A DNA stretch of 64,000 nucleotides from Cupriavidus yeoncheonensis (GTDB taxonomy: Bacteria; Pseudomonadota; Gammaproteobacteria; Burkholderiales; Burkholderiaceae), in the NCBI RefSeq assembly GCF_905397275.1, contig NZ_CAJPUY010000003.1, forward strand, positions 124,001-188,000, written 5' to 3'. A program made the position numbers and the translations under genes. The notes under the pieces were generated by a model. It saw only the letters and a list, made by a program, of their open reading frames with translations, was not told the origin of the DNA and made no database searches. Positions 19,055 to 31,956 of the stretch are shown in pieces. Numbering within the stretch: position 1 is the first letter of the stretch; the number at the start of each line of letters is the position of its first letter.

Positions 19055-19553
19055 CGGTAACTCTTTTTGTCGGCTGGCATGGTGACCCGGGATTGGTGCG
19101 CGCGGCAACGGAGCGCGCGCGCCACCAGCGCTATTGTCGGGTATCCCGGGCCGGCACATTCCATGCGTGAATCCGGGTTCGGCAATGCTGCGCAGCAAAA
19201 AACAGCGGGGTGCAGCAGTGGTATCCTTGCCTGCTCCGGTGCCGCCTGGAATGGTCGGTCGAGCCTTGCTCCCGACACCTGGCGCCGTCGGACAAAGCCC
19301 GCATGGCCCCGTGCAGCTAGTCCCGCGCGGGCGAAGCGCAACTTTAGCGCAGGCGCAGGGACTGCTGCGACCCTTTGCGTTGCCGGGGCCGCAGAGGAGT
19401 TGTAACGGGATGTGACGACCGGTGTAAGTCGCTGAAGTGAGCCACGAATGTGGGTCAGATGTGAGCTGCGGCATACACCGGCCTGATTGGTCTCAGGTCG
19501 GGCTTTGAAAAGATTTCCCCCTTCCTTCCCTTTACGCACTTTGGAGTTGCAGT
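19055..19553. other. Non-coding gap between the dehydrogenase gene and pckG
   Basis: A 499-base divergent intergenic region. The open frames here are short and show no family features. A GGAG element about eight bases before ATG 19554 serves as the pckG ribosome binding site. I found no convincing -35/-10 pair, hairpin or repeat; both divergent promoters must lie here. Confidence 0.5.
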
Positions 19554-21410
<1,857 letters not shown>

Positions 21411-21432
21411 GCACCCGGCCAGCCCAGGCATT

Positions 21433-21456
21433 CCCTCTCCCCGCAACGGGAGAGGG
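21433..21456. terminator. CCCTCTCCC–GGGAGAGGG hairpin after pckG
   Basis: Perfect 9-bp stem with a six-base loop (CGCAAC), 22 bases beyond the pckG stop and before the convergent regulator gene. There is no T-run, so termination would be weak or Rho-assisted. It resembles the hairpin at 17977–18004. Confidence 0.5.
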
Positions 21457-21494
21457 CCGGGAGCGCGGCGAACCAGGCTGTGGATAACTTCCCG

Positions 21495-22223
21495 TTATCC
21501 CGGCTCGCCCTCTCCCCCCAACTGTTCCACCGCATACTTCACCAGCCCCGCCCGACCCTCGATCCCCAGCTTGCGCTTGAGGTTGAGCCGGTGGGTCTCC
21601 ACCGTGCGCACCGACACACCGAGCTGCGCCGCAATCTCCTTGTTCGCCATGCCGCGCCCGATGCAGCCGAGGATGTCGCGTTCGCGCGGGGTCAGTGCGT
21701 CCAGCGGCCCCGCCGCGGGCATCTGTTCGGCCATGCCGCGCGCAATGCGGGCGCTGTAGAACACGCGCCCCGCCAGTACCGCCTGGATGGCGGCCATCAG
21801 CTCGTCCGCGGGCGCATCCTTCAGCACATAACCGCGCGCGCCCGCACGCACCGCCTGGCGCGCGTATTCGAGGTTGTCGTGCATGCTGACCACCAGCACG
21901 GCGATTTCCGGGTACTGCTCGTGCAGCGCGGCCGTCAGCGCAATGCCGCCCATGCCGCGCATGCCGATATCGGTGATGACAAGATCGGGGCGCTCGCCGG
22001 CGCGATCGAGCCAGGCCAGCGCCGCCTCGCCGCCGTCGGCCTCGCCCACCACGCGCAGGCCGGGCTGCAGCGCCAGGTGCATACGCATGCCGTCGCGCAC
22101 CAGCGCGTGGTCGTCGATCAGCAGCACGCGCGCGGGCGTATCAGCGGCGTGGCCGGGATGGCCCGCGAGTTCGGCCAGTGCGGCCGGTGCGGTCGGTTCT
22201 GTCGGTTCGGGGATCTGGGTCAT
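21495..22223 (-). CDS. NarL/LuxR-type response regulator
   Basis: Regulator of 242 residues. A receiver domain (about 30–150) has the aspartate in PDLVITDIGMRGMGGI, threonine/serine in VLVVSMHD and the lysine in GYVLKDAPADELM. A C-terminal LuxR helix-turn-helix follows: LTPRERDILGCIGRGMANKEIAAQLGVSVRTVETH. An N-terminal extension of about 28 Pro/Ala-rich residues precedes the receiver. The start overlaps the end of the kinase gene by four bases (ATGA), so the pair is translationally coupled. The divergent cstA gene is the obvious candidate target. Confidence 0.93.
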   Translation of the reverse strand: MTQIPEPTEPTAPAALAELAGHPGHAADTPARVLLIDDHALVRDGMRMHLALQPGLRVVGEADGGEAALAWLDRAGERPDLVITDIGMRGMGGIALTAALHEQYPEIAVLVVSMHDNLEYARQAVRAGARGYVLKDAPADELMAAIQAVLAGRVFYSARIARGMAEQMPAAGPLDALTPRERDILGCIGRGMANKEIAAQLGVSVRTVETHRLNLKRKLGIEGRAGLVKYAVEQLGGEGEPG

Positions 22224-23626
22224 GACTGCGAAGGTTCCGCGGGAATGGAGGCGACGGGCCGCGCCGGTGCTTTCACGAGCGGCAGGGTGGCCACCAGCTC
22301 GGTGCCGCCGATGCCCGAAACAATGCCGAACTGCCCGCCCAGCGCTGCAATGCGCTCGCGCAGATTGCGCAGGCCGATGCCGCGCCGGGGATCGAGCTGC
22401 ATGCGGGCCACGTCAAACCCGCTGCCATCGTCGCGTACGGTCAGGCGCGTCGCGTCCGGATCGAATGCCAGGGCCACGGTGACCTTGCGCGCGCCGGCAT
22501 GGCGTTCGACATTGGTCAGCGCTTCCTGCGCGATCCGGTACAGCGCGGTGGCCTGTTCGTCGGGCAGTTCGCGCGGGGTGCCGGCCTGAGACACACCGAT
22601 CTGCAGGTGGCTGCCGCCCTGCATCTCGCGCGCCAGGTGCTGCAGGGCGGCAAAGATGCCGAGGTCATCGAGCAGGGCGGGGCGCAGGTTGCGGGCCACG
22701 CGCCGTACCTCGTTGAACACCGTGTCGAGCCGGTTCAGCGCCATGCCCAGCACCGGCGCCACCGCCGCGCCTTCGGCAGGCGCCAGGCGCAAGCGGTTGG
22801 TGGCGGCTTCCAGCACCAGCTTGACTGAAACCAGCAACTGGCTGATGCCGTCATGGAGTTCGCGCGACAAGCGGGCACGCTCCTCTTCCTGCGACTGCAC
22901 CACGCGCTGGGCGAGCTGGCGCAGCTTGGCATCGGCCTCGCGGTGCTCGCTGATATTGAGCGCCAGGCCGCTGGCCGCCACCAGCAGGATGCTGACCGCG
23001 GCGATCGCGCCGATCCACGCCATGGTCTCGCGGATATCGGTCGCGGCGCGCGCGTCGAGCTGGCGCAGCGTGCTTTCCACATCGTCCAGATAAATACCGG
23101 TGCCGAGCATCCAGCCCCACTCGGGCACGGCCACCACGTAGCCGAGCTTGGGCGCGAGCTGTTGGGACGACGGTTTCTTCCACAGGTAGCGGACCGAGCC
23201 GCCGCCGGCCTTGGCCGCCGCGATCAGCTTCTGGATGGTGAGCGCGCCCTGCGGATCGCGCAACATCCACAGGTCCTGCCCGACCAGCTCCGGCTGGCGC
23301 GGGTGCATCAGGTTGCGGCCCTGCAGGTCATACAGGAAGAAGTAGCCGTCGGGCCCGTAGTCGAGCCGCGCCAGCGCCTCCATGGCGGCCTGGCGCGTGG
23401 CGGCATCGGTGCGGCCCGAATGCACCATCGGCGCGATCGCGCTCTGCGCCAATTCTACGTAGTGGCGCAGTTCGGTTTCCTTGCTCTGGAGATAGGCGGA
23501 CTCGACCAGCGTGCGCTCATGCTGGGCCAGCTGCGTCGCCTGGAAACGCACGGCAAGCGCGATGCCGAGCATGGCCACCGCGAGGGGCGCGACGGCGAGC
23601 AACAGGATCTTCTGGCGGAGTTTCAT
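22220..23626 (-). CDS. Cache-domain sensor histidine kinase (HisKA_3 type)
   Basis: Membrane kinase of about 468 residues. A first helix (ILLLAVAPLAVAMLGIALAV) is followed by a periplasmic single-cache domain containing LDYGPDGYFFLYDLQGRNLMHP, typical of sensors of small organic acids, and a second helix (AWIGAIAAVSILLVAASGLAL). The dimerisation histidine is in EEERARLSRELHDGISQLL, and the ATPase has HAGARKVTVAL and DDGSGFD. ATG 23626 is chosen over 23665 because it puts the first helix near the start. Paired with the NarL-type regulator and divergent from cstA, it probably senses pyruvate or a related acid (inference). Confidence 0.92.
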   Translation of the reverse strand: MKLRQKILLLAVAPLAVAMLGIALAVRFQATQLAQHERTLVESAYLQSKETELRHYVELAQSAIAPMVHSGRTDAATRQAAMEALARLDYGPDGYFFLYDLQGRNLMHPRQPELVGQDLWMLRDPQGALTIQKLIAAAKAGGGSVRYLWKKPSSQQLAPKLGYVVAVPEWGWMLGTGIYLDDVESTLRQLDARAATDIRETMAWIGAIAAVSILLVAASGLALNISEHREADAKLRQLAQRVVQSQEEERARLSRELHDGISQLLVSVKLVLEAATNRLRLAPAEGAAVAPVLGMALNRLDTVFNEVRRVARNLRPALLDDLGIFAALQHLAREMQGGSHLQIGVSQAGTPRELPDEQATALYRIAQEALTNVERHAGARKVTVALAFDPDATRLTVRDDGSGFDVARMQLDPRRGIGLRNLRERIAALGGQFGIVSGIGGTELVATLPLVKAPARPVASIPAEPSQS

Positions 23627-24015
23627 CTGGACCGGGGGTAAACACCGACGCCGCGCAAGCGGCATGCCGCCGTCGATCTGCGTAGTACCACGCAGAAGTG
23701 CTGCGTAGTTCCGCGCTTGTGCGGGGTATGGCGGGTGTCAATACTACACGCCGGATGCATGCAGCCCCAGTGGCCCGTGCTCAACGCAGTGGGTGAGCCG
23801 CGCAGACGCTGAACGGTGCACCGCCTGCCTGCCAGACGAGATCCGGAACCGACAAGGCAAAACCGGGCGCACGCGGCACGATCCAGGAGACGCCCATCGC
23901 CGCAGGATTGTCCGCATCCCGTGCACCCGCCGGCATACGCATGCCACCGCCCCTTGCCAGCCCCCGCCATTCGCCGCCGCAGGCTTTACCTACCCCGGTC
24001 TGAGGAGACCTCACT
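23627..24015. promoter_or_regulatory. Divergent control region between kinase gene and cstA, with CTGCGTAGT repeats
   Basis: This 389-base gap holds two copies of CTGCGTAGTnCC: one at 23678 as part of the inverted repeat CTGCGT-N6-ACGCAG (23678–23695), and one at 23701–23716 reading CTGCGTAGTTCCGCGC. The copies are 23 bases apart, about two helical turns, on the kinase side of the gap. This layout suits a dimeric NarL-type regulator. The rest, up to the cstA start, shows no clear hairpin. Binding by the neighbouring regulator is inference. Confidence 0.4.
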
Positions 24016-26088
24016 ATGAATCGCATCGGAGAACACCTGGTGTGGCTGGCCGTCGCCATCCTTGGCGCGTTTGCCTTCGCCACGGTCGCGCTGTCGCGCG
24101 GCGAGGCTGTCAGTGCGCTGTGGATCGTGGTTGCCGCGCTCTGCATCTACCTGATCGCCTACCGCTACTACAGCCGCTTCATCGCCGACAAGGTGATGCA
24201 GCTGGACCCGAAACGCATGACCCCGGCCTGGCGCCACAACGATGGCCTGGACTACGTGCCGACCAACAAGGCGGTGCTGTTCGGCCACCACTTCGCCGCC
24301 ATCGCCGGCGCCGGCCCGCTGGTCGGCCCCGTGCTGGCCGCGCAGATGGGTTATATGCCGGGCATGCTGTGGATCCTGGCCGGCGTGGTGTTCGCCGGTG
24401 CGGTGCAGGACTTCATGGTGCTGTTCATCTCCACGCGCCGCGACGGCCGCTCGCTGGGCGACCTGGTCAAGTCCGAGATGGGCACGGTGCCGGGCATGAT
24501 CGCGCTGTTCGGCTGCTTCATGATCATGATCATCATCCTGGCGGTGCTGGCGCTGATCGTGGTGAAGGCGCTGGCCGGCTCGCCGTGGGGCACGTTCACG
24601 GTGGCGGTGACCATCCCCATCGCGCTGTTCATGGGCATCTACACGCGCTACATCCGCCCGGGCCGCATCGGTGAAGTGTCGGTGATCGGCTTCGTGCTGC
24701 TGATGCTCGCCATCATCGGCGGCCAGTACGTGCATGAAAGCGCCGTGCTGGCGCCGCTGTTCACATACGACGGCAAGGCACTGACCTGGATGCTGATCAT
24801 CTACGGCTTCATCGCCGCCGTGCTGCCGGTGTGGCTGCTGCTGGCCCCGCGCGACTACCTGTCGACCTTCCTGAAGATCGGCACCATCATCGCGCTGGCC
24901 ATCGGCATCCTGATCGTCGCGCCGGAACTGAAGATGCCGGCCTTCACGCAGTTCGCCAAGGGCGGCGGCCCGGTGTGGTCGGGCAATCTGTTCCCGTTCC
25001 TCTTCATCACCATCGCCTGCGGCGCGGTATCGGGCTTCCACGCGCTGATCTCGTCGGGCACCACGCCCAAGCTGCTGGAAAACGAGAGTCACGCGCGCTT
25101 CATCGGCTACGGCGCGATGCTGGCCGAGTCCTTCGTCGCCATCATGGCGCTGGTGGCAGCCTCGGTGATCGAGCCGGGCGTGTACTTCGCCATGAACAGC
25201 CCGGCCGCCGTGATCGGCACCACGCCGGAAGCCGTGGCCCAGGCCGTGTCGACCTGGGGTTTTGTCGTCACCCCCGACGTGCTGATCCAGACCGCCAAGG
25301 ACGTTGGCGAGAACACCATCATCTCGCGCGCCGGCGGCGCGCCGACGCTGGCCGTGGGCATCGCCCACATCCTGCACCAGGTGGTGGGCGGCCAGGCCAT
25401 GATGGCGTTCTGGTACCACTTCGCCATCCTGTTCGAGGCCCTGTTCATCCTGACCGCCGTCGACGCGGGCACCCGCGCCGGCCGCTTCATGCTGCAGGAC
25501 CTGCTGGGCAGCTTCGTGCCGTCGCTCAAGCGCACCGACTCGCTGCCCGCCAACCTGATCGCCACCGCGCTGACCGTGGCGGCCTGGGGCTACTTCCTGT
25601 ACCAGGGCGTGGTCGATCCGCTCGGCGGCATCAACACGCTGTGGCCGCTGTTCGGCATCTCCAACCAGATGCTGGCCGCGGTGGCACTGGTGCTCGGCAC
25701 CTGCGTGCTGGTCAAGATGAAGCGCGGCCAGTACGCCTGGGTGACGCTGCTGCCGACCATCTGGCTGCTGATCTGCACGCTGACCGCCGGCTGGCAGAAG
25801 CTGTTCGATGCCGATCCGAAGGTCAGCTTCCTGACCCACGCCGGCAAGTTCAGCGCCGCCATCGCCGAAGGCAAGGTGCTGGCCCCGGCCAAGAGCATGG
25901 AGCAGATGCACCGCATCGTCTTCAATGACTACCTGGACGCCGGCCTGTGCGCGCTGTTCATGTTCGTGGTGCTGTCGATCGTGGTCTATGGCTTCAGGAC
26001 CGCGATGCAGGCGCGTACCGCGAACCGCCCGACCGACAAGGAGACGCCGTTCGAGCCGCTGCCGGCGGCCGCCTCGGCACAGTCCTGA
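24016..26088 (+). CDS. cstA: CstA-family carbon-starvation transporter
   Basis: Polytopic membrane protein of 690 residues, near the E. coli length. Family segments include YRYYSRFIADKVMQLDPKR, NKAVLFGHHFAAIAGAGPLVGPVLAAQMGY and HALISSGTTPKLLENESHARFIGYGAMLAES. About 16–18 hydrophobic helices fill the sequence. CstA proteins import peptides or pyruvate when carbon is scarce. A YbdD-like small protein follows 25 bases downstream, as in E. coli. The divergent two-component pair is probably its regulator. Confidence 0.95.
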   Translation: MNRIGEHLVWLAVAILGAFAFATVALSRGEAVSALWIVVAALCIYLIAYRYYSRFIADKVMQLDPKRMTPAWRHNDGLDYVPTNKAVLFGHHFAAIAGAGPLVGPVLAAQMGYMPGMLWILAGVVFAGAVQDFMVLFISTRRDGRSLGDLVKSEMGTVPGMIALFGCFMIMIIILAVLALIVVKALAGSPWGTFTVAVTIPIALFMGIYTRYIRPGRIGEVSVIGFVLLMLAIIGGQYVHESAVLAPLFTYDGKALTWMLIIYGFIAAVLPVWLLLAPRDYLSTFLKIGTIIALAIGILIVAPELKMPAFTQFAKGGGPVWSGNLFPFLFITIACGAVSGFHALISSGTTPKLLENESHARFIGYGAMLAESFVAIMALVAASVIEPGVYFAMNSPAAVIGTTPEAVAQAVSTWGFVVTPDVLIQTAKDVGENTIISRAGGAPTLAVGIAHILHQVVGGQAMMAFWYHFAILFEALFILTAVDAGTRAGRFMLQDLLGSFVPSLKRTDSLPANLIATALTVAAWGYFLYQGVVDPLGGINTLWPLFGISNQMLAAVALVLGTCVLVKMKRGQYAWVTLLPTIWLLICTLTAGWQKLFDADPKVSFLTHAGKFSAAIAEGKVLAPAKSMEQMHRIVFNDYLDAGLCALFMFVVLSIVVYGFRTAMQARTANRPTDKETPFEPLPAAASAQS

Positions 26089-26113
26089 TCCGCTGAAGCA
26101 AAAGGAGCCCGCC

Positions 26114-26308
26114 ATGCTGGAACAACTGGGAACGATGGGACGTTATCTTGGGCAGTCGCTGCGGCTGATGGTTGGCCTGCCCGACTACCAGACTTATGTC
26201 GCCCACATGGAAAGCACCCACCCGGACCGCGCGCCCATGACTTACGAGGAATTCTTCCGCGAACGCCAGGAAGCGCGTTACGGCGGCGGGCAGGGCAAGT
26301 GCTGCTGA
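26114..26308 (+). CDS. YbdD/YjiX family small protein
   Basis: Small protein of 64 residues whose core matches the family: YLGQSLRLMVGLPDYQTYVAHM, then HPDRAPMTYEEFFRERQEARYGG, ending in a pair of cysteines (GKCC). AAAGGAG lies eight bases before ATG 26114. These proteins are nearly always encoded after cstA-type transporters and are needed for transport in E. coli relatives. The C-terminal CC is as expected for the family. A strong terminator follows. Confidence 0.92.
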   Translation: MLEQLGTMGRYLGQSLRLMVGLPDYQTYVAHMESTHPDRAPMTYEEFFRERQEARYGGGQGKCC

Positions 26309-26332
26309 GCCGTACAGGCCGGAACTGACAGG

Positions 26333-26362
26333 ACGGGCAACCTTCGGGTTGCCCGTTTTCTT
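26333..26362 (+). terminator. Rho-independent terminator of cstA–ybdD
   Basis: ACGGGCAACC pairs with GGTTGCCCGT across TTCG, then TTTTC. A 10-bp perfect stem with a tetraloop directly after the operon. Confidence 0.85.
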
Positions 26363-26510
26363 TGCAGGCGTCGCAATCGTCATCGATACCCGTGTTGTCG
26401 CACAAATCAGACGTTTCAGCAGGGGGTTACATGGCTTTACACGTGGTTACAGCAAGGCCGGGGCTCGTTCTCTACACTTGCGGCACATCATGGCAAAGAG
26501 AGGAAATCAC

Positions 26511-26966
26511 ATGTTTCGCCATCCCGTTCGCAATATGACCCTGGCCATTGCCCTGGCGGCCTCTGCGCTGCCGGCATTCGCGAGCGATATGAACAACGCA
26601 CTTGGCGGCGCCCTCGGCGGTGTCGCCGGCGCGGCAGTAGGCGGCGCACTGGGCGGCAGCACCGGCGCCGTGATCGGTGGCGCAGTGGGTGGCGGCGCCG
26701 GCGGCGCTGTGACGTCGAATCGTCGCGAGCGTACGGGCGCCATCATCGGCGGCGCGCTTGGCGGTGGTGCCGGCACGGCGGCGGGTAACGCCATGGGCGG
26801 CCGCACGGGCGGCCTGGTCGGCGCGGCCGTGGGCGGTGGCGCAGGCGCGGCGCTGGGTGGCAATGTCTCGCGCAGCAACTCATACGCCGATGAACACCGT
26901 GACTACCGCGGCGGCGGCGGCTACTACAAGCACAAGAAGCACAAGCACCACCATCACGACGACTGA
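26511..26966 (+). CDS. Exported glycine-zipper protein
   Basis: Protein of 151 residues. A signal peptide (MFRHPVRNMTLAIALAASALPAFA) is followed by about 90 residues of regular Gly/Ala small-residue repeats (ALGGALGGVAGAAVGGALGG and similar), a glycine-zipper pattern that packs helices in the outer membrane. A His/Lys-rich tail (HKKHKHHHHDD) ends the protein and could bind metal. RBS AGAGGAAA precedes ATG 26511; ATG 26490 is also possible. Related proteins are common in Cupriavidus/Ralstonia but their role is not established. It has its own terminator. Confidence 0.8.
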   Translation: MFRHPVRNMTLAIALAASALPAFASDMNNALGGALGGVAGAAVGGALGGSTGAVIGGAVGGGAGGAVTSNRRERTGAIIGGALGGGAGTAAGNAMGGRTGGLVGAAVGGGAGAALGGNVSRSNSYADEHRDYRGGGGYYKHKKHKHHHHDD

Positions 26967-26991
26967 GCCGGAGTTCAGCCGGGCAGGATGC

Positions 26992-27020
26992 AAAACGGGC
27001 CATGAAGGCCCGTTTTTTCT
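26992..27020 (+). terminator. Terminator of the glycine-zipper gene
   Basis: AAAACGGGCC pairs with GGCCCGTTTT across ATGAA, followed by more T. The stem and T-run are good for intrinsic termination. Confidence 0.85.
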
Positions 27021-27080
27021 TTTGCGCGCTCTGGCATAATGCCTGTCAACAGATGCTGGTCTGATCGGGCGCAGAAACAA

Positions 27081-27110
27081 AGAAGCCCGCAACCAGTGCG
27101 GGCTTCTTCT
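27081..27110. terminator. Hairpin serving the small repeat-protein gene (possibly both strands)
   Basis: AGAAGCCCGC pairs with GCGGGCTTCT across AACCAGT. On the minus strand the stem is followed by TTTGTTTCT, so it can end transcription of the minus-strand gene at 27227; on the plus strand it is followed by TCTCC. Confidence 0.7.
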
Positions 27111-27226
27111 CCAATAAATGCGGAGAGGTCTGTCAGACACTCTCCAAACGACCTGTGGAGACCAGGTTGAAGCCAAGGGGCCGGATAGGGGAGATACGGC
27201 CCCGGACCGCGGTTTGCAGGCCCTGA

Positions 27227-27481
27227 TTACAGGGGCATGCGGTCGGAAGACAGATCGTACTTGGCGCCGTCGCTGTAGGTGTCGAACTTGCCGGCCTTGG
27301 CGCCATCGCTGTACACGTCGTACTTACCAGCCTTGGCACCGTCGCTGTATACGTCGTACTTGCCGGCCTTGGCACCGTCGGCGTACGGATCGAACTTGCC
27401 GGACTTGGCAAACACCGGAGCGGCGAATAGGGCTGCGGCGAGAGTGGCAACGGCAATCAGGGTATGGCGAGTGGTTTTCAT
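27227..27481 (-). CDS. Small exported protein of tandem 12-residue repeats
   Basis: Protein of 84 residues. The signal peptide MKTTRHTLIAVATLAAALFA with cleavage at VFA-KS is followed by four near-identical 12-residue units: KFDPYADGAKAG, KYDVYSDGAKAG (twice) and KFDTYSDGAKYD, then a short tail. The unit pattern is K-[FY]-D-x-Y-[AS]-D-G-A-K-x-x: alternating aromatics with acidic and basic residues. The DNA repeats with a 36-base period, so copy number could vary. No known family is recognised; periplasmic or surface location follows from the signal peptide. Its promoter faces the LysR gene at 27672, which may control it. Confidence 0.8.
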   Translation of the reverse strand: MKTTRHTLIAVATLAAALFAAPVFAKSGKFDPYADGAKAGKYDVYSDGAKAGKYDVYSDGAKAGKFDTYSDGAKYDLSSDRMPL

Positions 27482-27671
27482 GGCTCAGTATTTCTTCAGC
27501 TGTGATGCCTGATTCGACAGTCTGACTTGCTGCGATGCGGCATCCGATGGCTAGATATTAGGCGTTTCCCTGATATCAATAAATACCGCTTGCCACAATG
27601 ATTAGTTTTGATTCCAACAATAAAGTCGTCTGAACGAGGAAAAATTCAGGGAAACGACGGGAGACTATGTC

Positions 27672-28577
27672 ATGGATCGCCTGCAATCGATGCGCGTGTT
27701 TGCCAAAGTGGTGGAGCTGGGTAGCTTTGCTCGTGCGGCGCAGCAGTTGGAGATGTCCAATGCGGTCGTGACGCGCTATGTCGCGGACCTGGAAAGCCAC
27801 CTGGGTACGCGGCTGCTGAACCGGACGACCCGCAGCCTGTCCCTGACCGACGCCGGGGAAACCTATCTGCAGCGTTGCCAGCAGATCCTCGAAGACGTGG
27901 AAGAAGCCGAAGGCGTGGTGACGGCGCGCAGCCAGTCACTATCCGGAACATTGCGCCTGGTGACACCAGTGATGTTCGGCCTGCACCTGCTGCCGAGCCT
28001 GATGGCCCGGTTCCAGCAGCAATACCCCGAAGTGGTGTTCGATGTGCTGCTGTCCGACCGCAACGTGGATATCGTCGAAGAGGGGCGCGACGTCGCAGTC
28101 ATGCTGTCGGACCTGGGCCTGGGCTCGCATCTGGTGGCCCGGCCGCTGATCTCGGCCGAGATCGTGCTGTGCGCATCGCCCGAATATGTCCGCATGCACC
28201 CGCCGCTGCGCCATGCGCACGAGCTGACCAATCACCGCTGCATCGCGATGCGGCTGCCGAACGTGGAACACGAGTGGACGCTGCTCGGGCCCGAAGGCGA
28301 AGTGACGGTGCCGATCCGTCCGGGACTGCTGTGCAGCAACGCCGAACTCGCGCATCAGGCGGCGCTGGCGAATATGGGCGTGGCGATGCTTTCGTCCTAC
28401 CTGGCCAAGCAGAATATCGAGTCCGGCAGCCTCGTGCACGTCCTGCCGCAATACCAGTTGCCACGACGCGATGTCAGCGTGGTCTACCCAAGCCGCAAGT
28501 TCCTGCCGACCAAGGTCCGGGCGTTCATTGACTTCCTGCTGGAAGAGGGCGTCCGGAACCGCGAGCAGATTTCATAA
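27672..28577 (+). CDS. LysR-family transcriptional regulator
   Basis: Regulator of 301 residues. The N-terminal winged helix MDRLQSMRVFAKVVELGSFARAAQQLEMSNAVVTRYVADLESHLG is classic, and the effector domain starts near residue 90 (LSGTLRLVTPVMFGLHLLP). It is divergent from the small repeat-protein gene over 190 bases containing an AT-rich stretch around 27555–27620, a usual LysR target arrangement. The inducer is unknown. A Cys- and Gly-poor C-terminus ends FIDFLLEEGVRNREQIS. Confidence 0.92.
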   Translation: MDRLQSMRVFAKVVELGSFARAAQQLEMSNAVVTRYVADLESHLGTRLLNRTTRSLSLTDAGETYLQRCQQILEDVEEAEGVVTARSQSLSGTLRLVTPVMFGLHLLPSLMARFQQQYPEVVFDVLLSDRNVDIVEEGRDVAVMLSDLGLGSHLVARPLISAEIVLCASPEYVRMHPPLRHAHELTNHRCIAMRLPNVEHEWTLLGPEGEVTVPIRPGLLCSNAELAHQAALANMGVAMLSSYLAKQNIESGSLVHVLPQYQLPRRDVSVVYPSRKFLPTKVRAFIDFLLEEGVRNREQIS

Positions 28578-28634
28578 GCCAGGCAACAGGAGGCAGGCGC
28601 CGACGCGCCGTCGCCTCTTGCCGCTTCTAGACGC

Positions 28635-31325
<2,691 letters not shown>

Positions 31326-31472
31326 TGAACGGGTCCTTGCGGGTTGCTTCCGGCAACGCGCGATTTGCACTGCAATATAAGTAGACATCGCCCCCGGGGG
31401 GCTTTGAGGCGCCAATCATAAGCGCGGTTTCAACGGCGGTGCAAGCCAGCCGCAGTGGCGTGAAATCCGCCG

Positions 31473-31877
31473 CTACGCCGCGCGCCGCCCCCCGGCAAGC
31501 AACCACTCCAGCACTTCCGGGACGTCCGCCTGCGCACCAGGCATGGCCGTGCCCCGTGCGAGCATCCGTTCCAGTACCTCGATATGCGGCAGCAGCGTGC
31601 CGTAGAACTGCGTCGGCCCCCCCGCCACCGGCTGGACCAGCAGCGTGGGGAAATTCTCAATATCGATATCGTCAAGCCGGTCCGCATGCGTCTCGATATC
31701 GATCCACACATAGCAGTCCTCCGGGTGGCGCGCGGCCAGTGCGGAGAACGCCTGCAGGTAATCCCGGCATGTCCCGCACCATTGCGCGCACAGGCAGGCG
31801 ACCAGCCGGCCTTGCGGGCGGGCGGACAGCGCTGCGCCGATGGCGGCAACGTCACGTTCGGGAAAGTAAACGGTCAT
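31473..31877 (-). CDS. Thioredoxin-fold protein with WCGTC motif
   Basis: Cytoplasmic thioredoxin-like protein of 134 residues. The active site is CAQWCGTCRDYLQAFSALA (WCGTC in place of the common WCGPC), and the family cis-proline is in IENFPTLLVQPV. There is no signal peptide. The segment YVWIDIETHADRLDDIDIE forms the third strand. A redox role is supported; the partner is unknown. It lies between dprA and topB on the same strand. Confidence 0.82.
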   Translation of the reverse strand: MTVYFPERDVAAIGAALSARPQGRLVACLCAQWCGTCRDYLQAFSALAARHPEDCYVWIDIETHADRLDDIDIENFPTLLVQPVAGGPTQFYGTLLPHIEVLERMLARGTAMPGAQADVPEVLEWLLAGGRRAA

Positions 31878-31956
31878 GGCAGTTCAAACATGAGCCTCTC
31901 GGGGCACCGGGGCCCGCCGATTGTATCGGCAATGGGTCCGGGGCCACTGGCGAAGT

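Noticed and set aside
23740-24015. Riboswitch upstream of cstA
   Set aside because: No conserved riboswitch core could be matched; the region only shows repeats nearer the kinase gene.
23986-26115. 709-codon minus-strand frame across cstA
   Set aside because: CstA motifs are intact on the plus strand; the frame is rich in His/Gln/Arg only.
27250-27420. 36-base periodic repeat resembling a CRISPR array
   Set aside because: The period is a codon multiple, the units are contiguous with no unique spacers, and they encode the 12-residue repeat of a signal-peptide protein.
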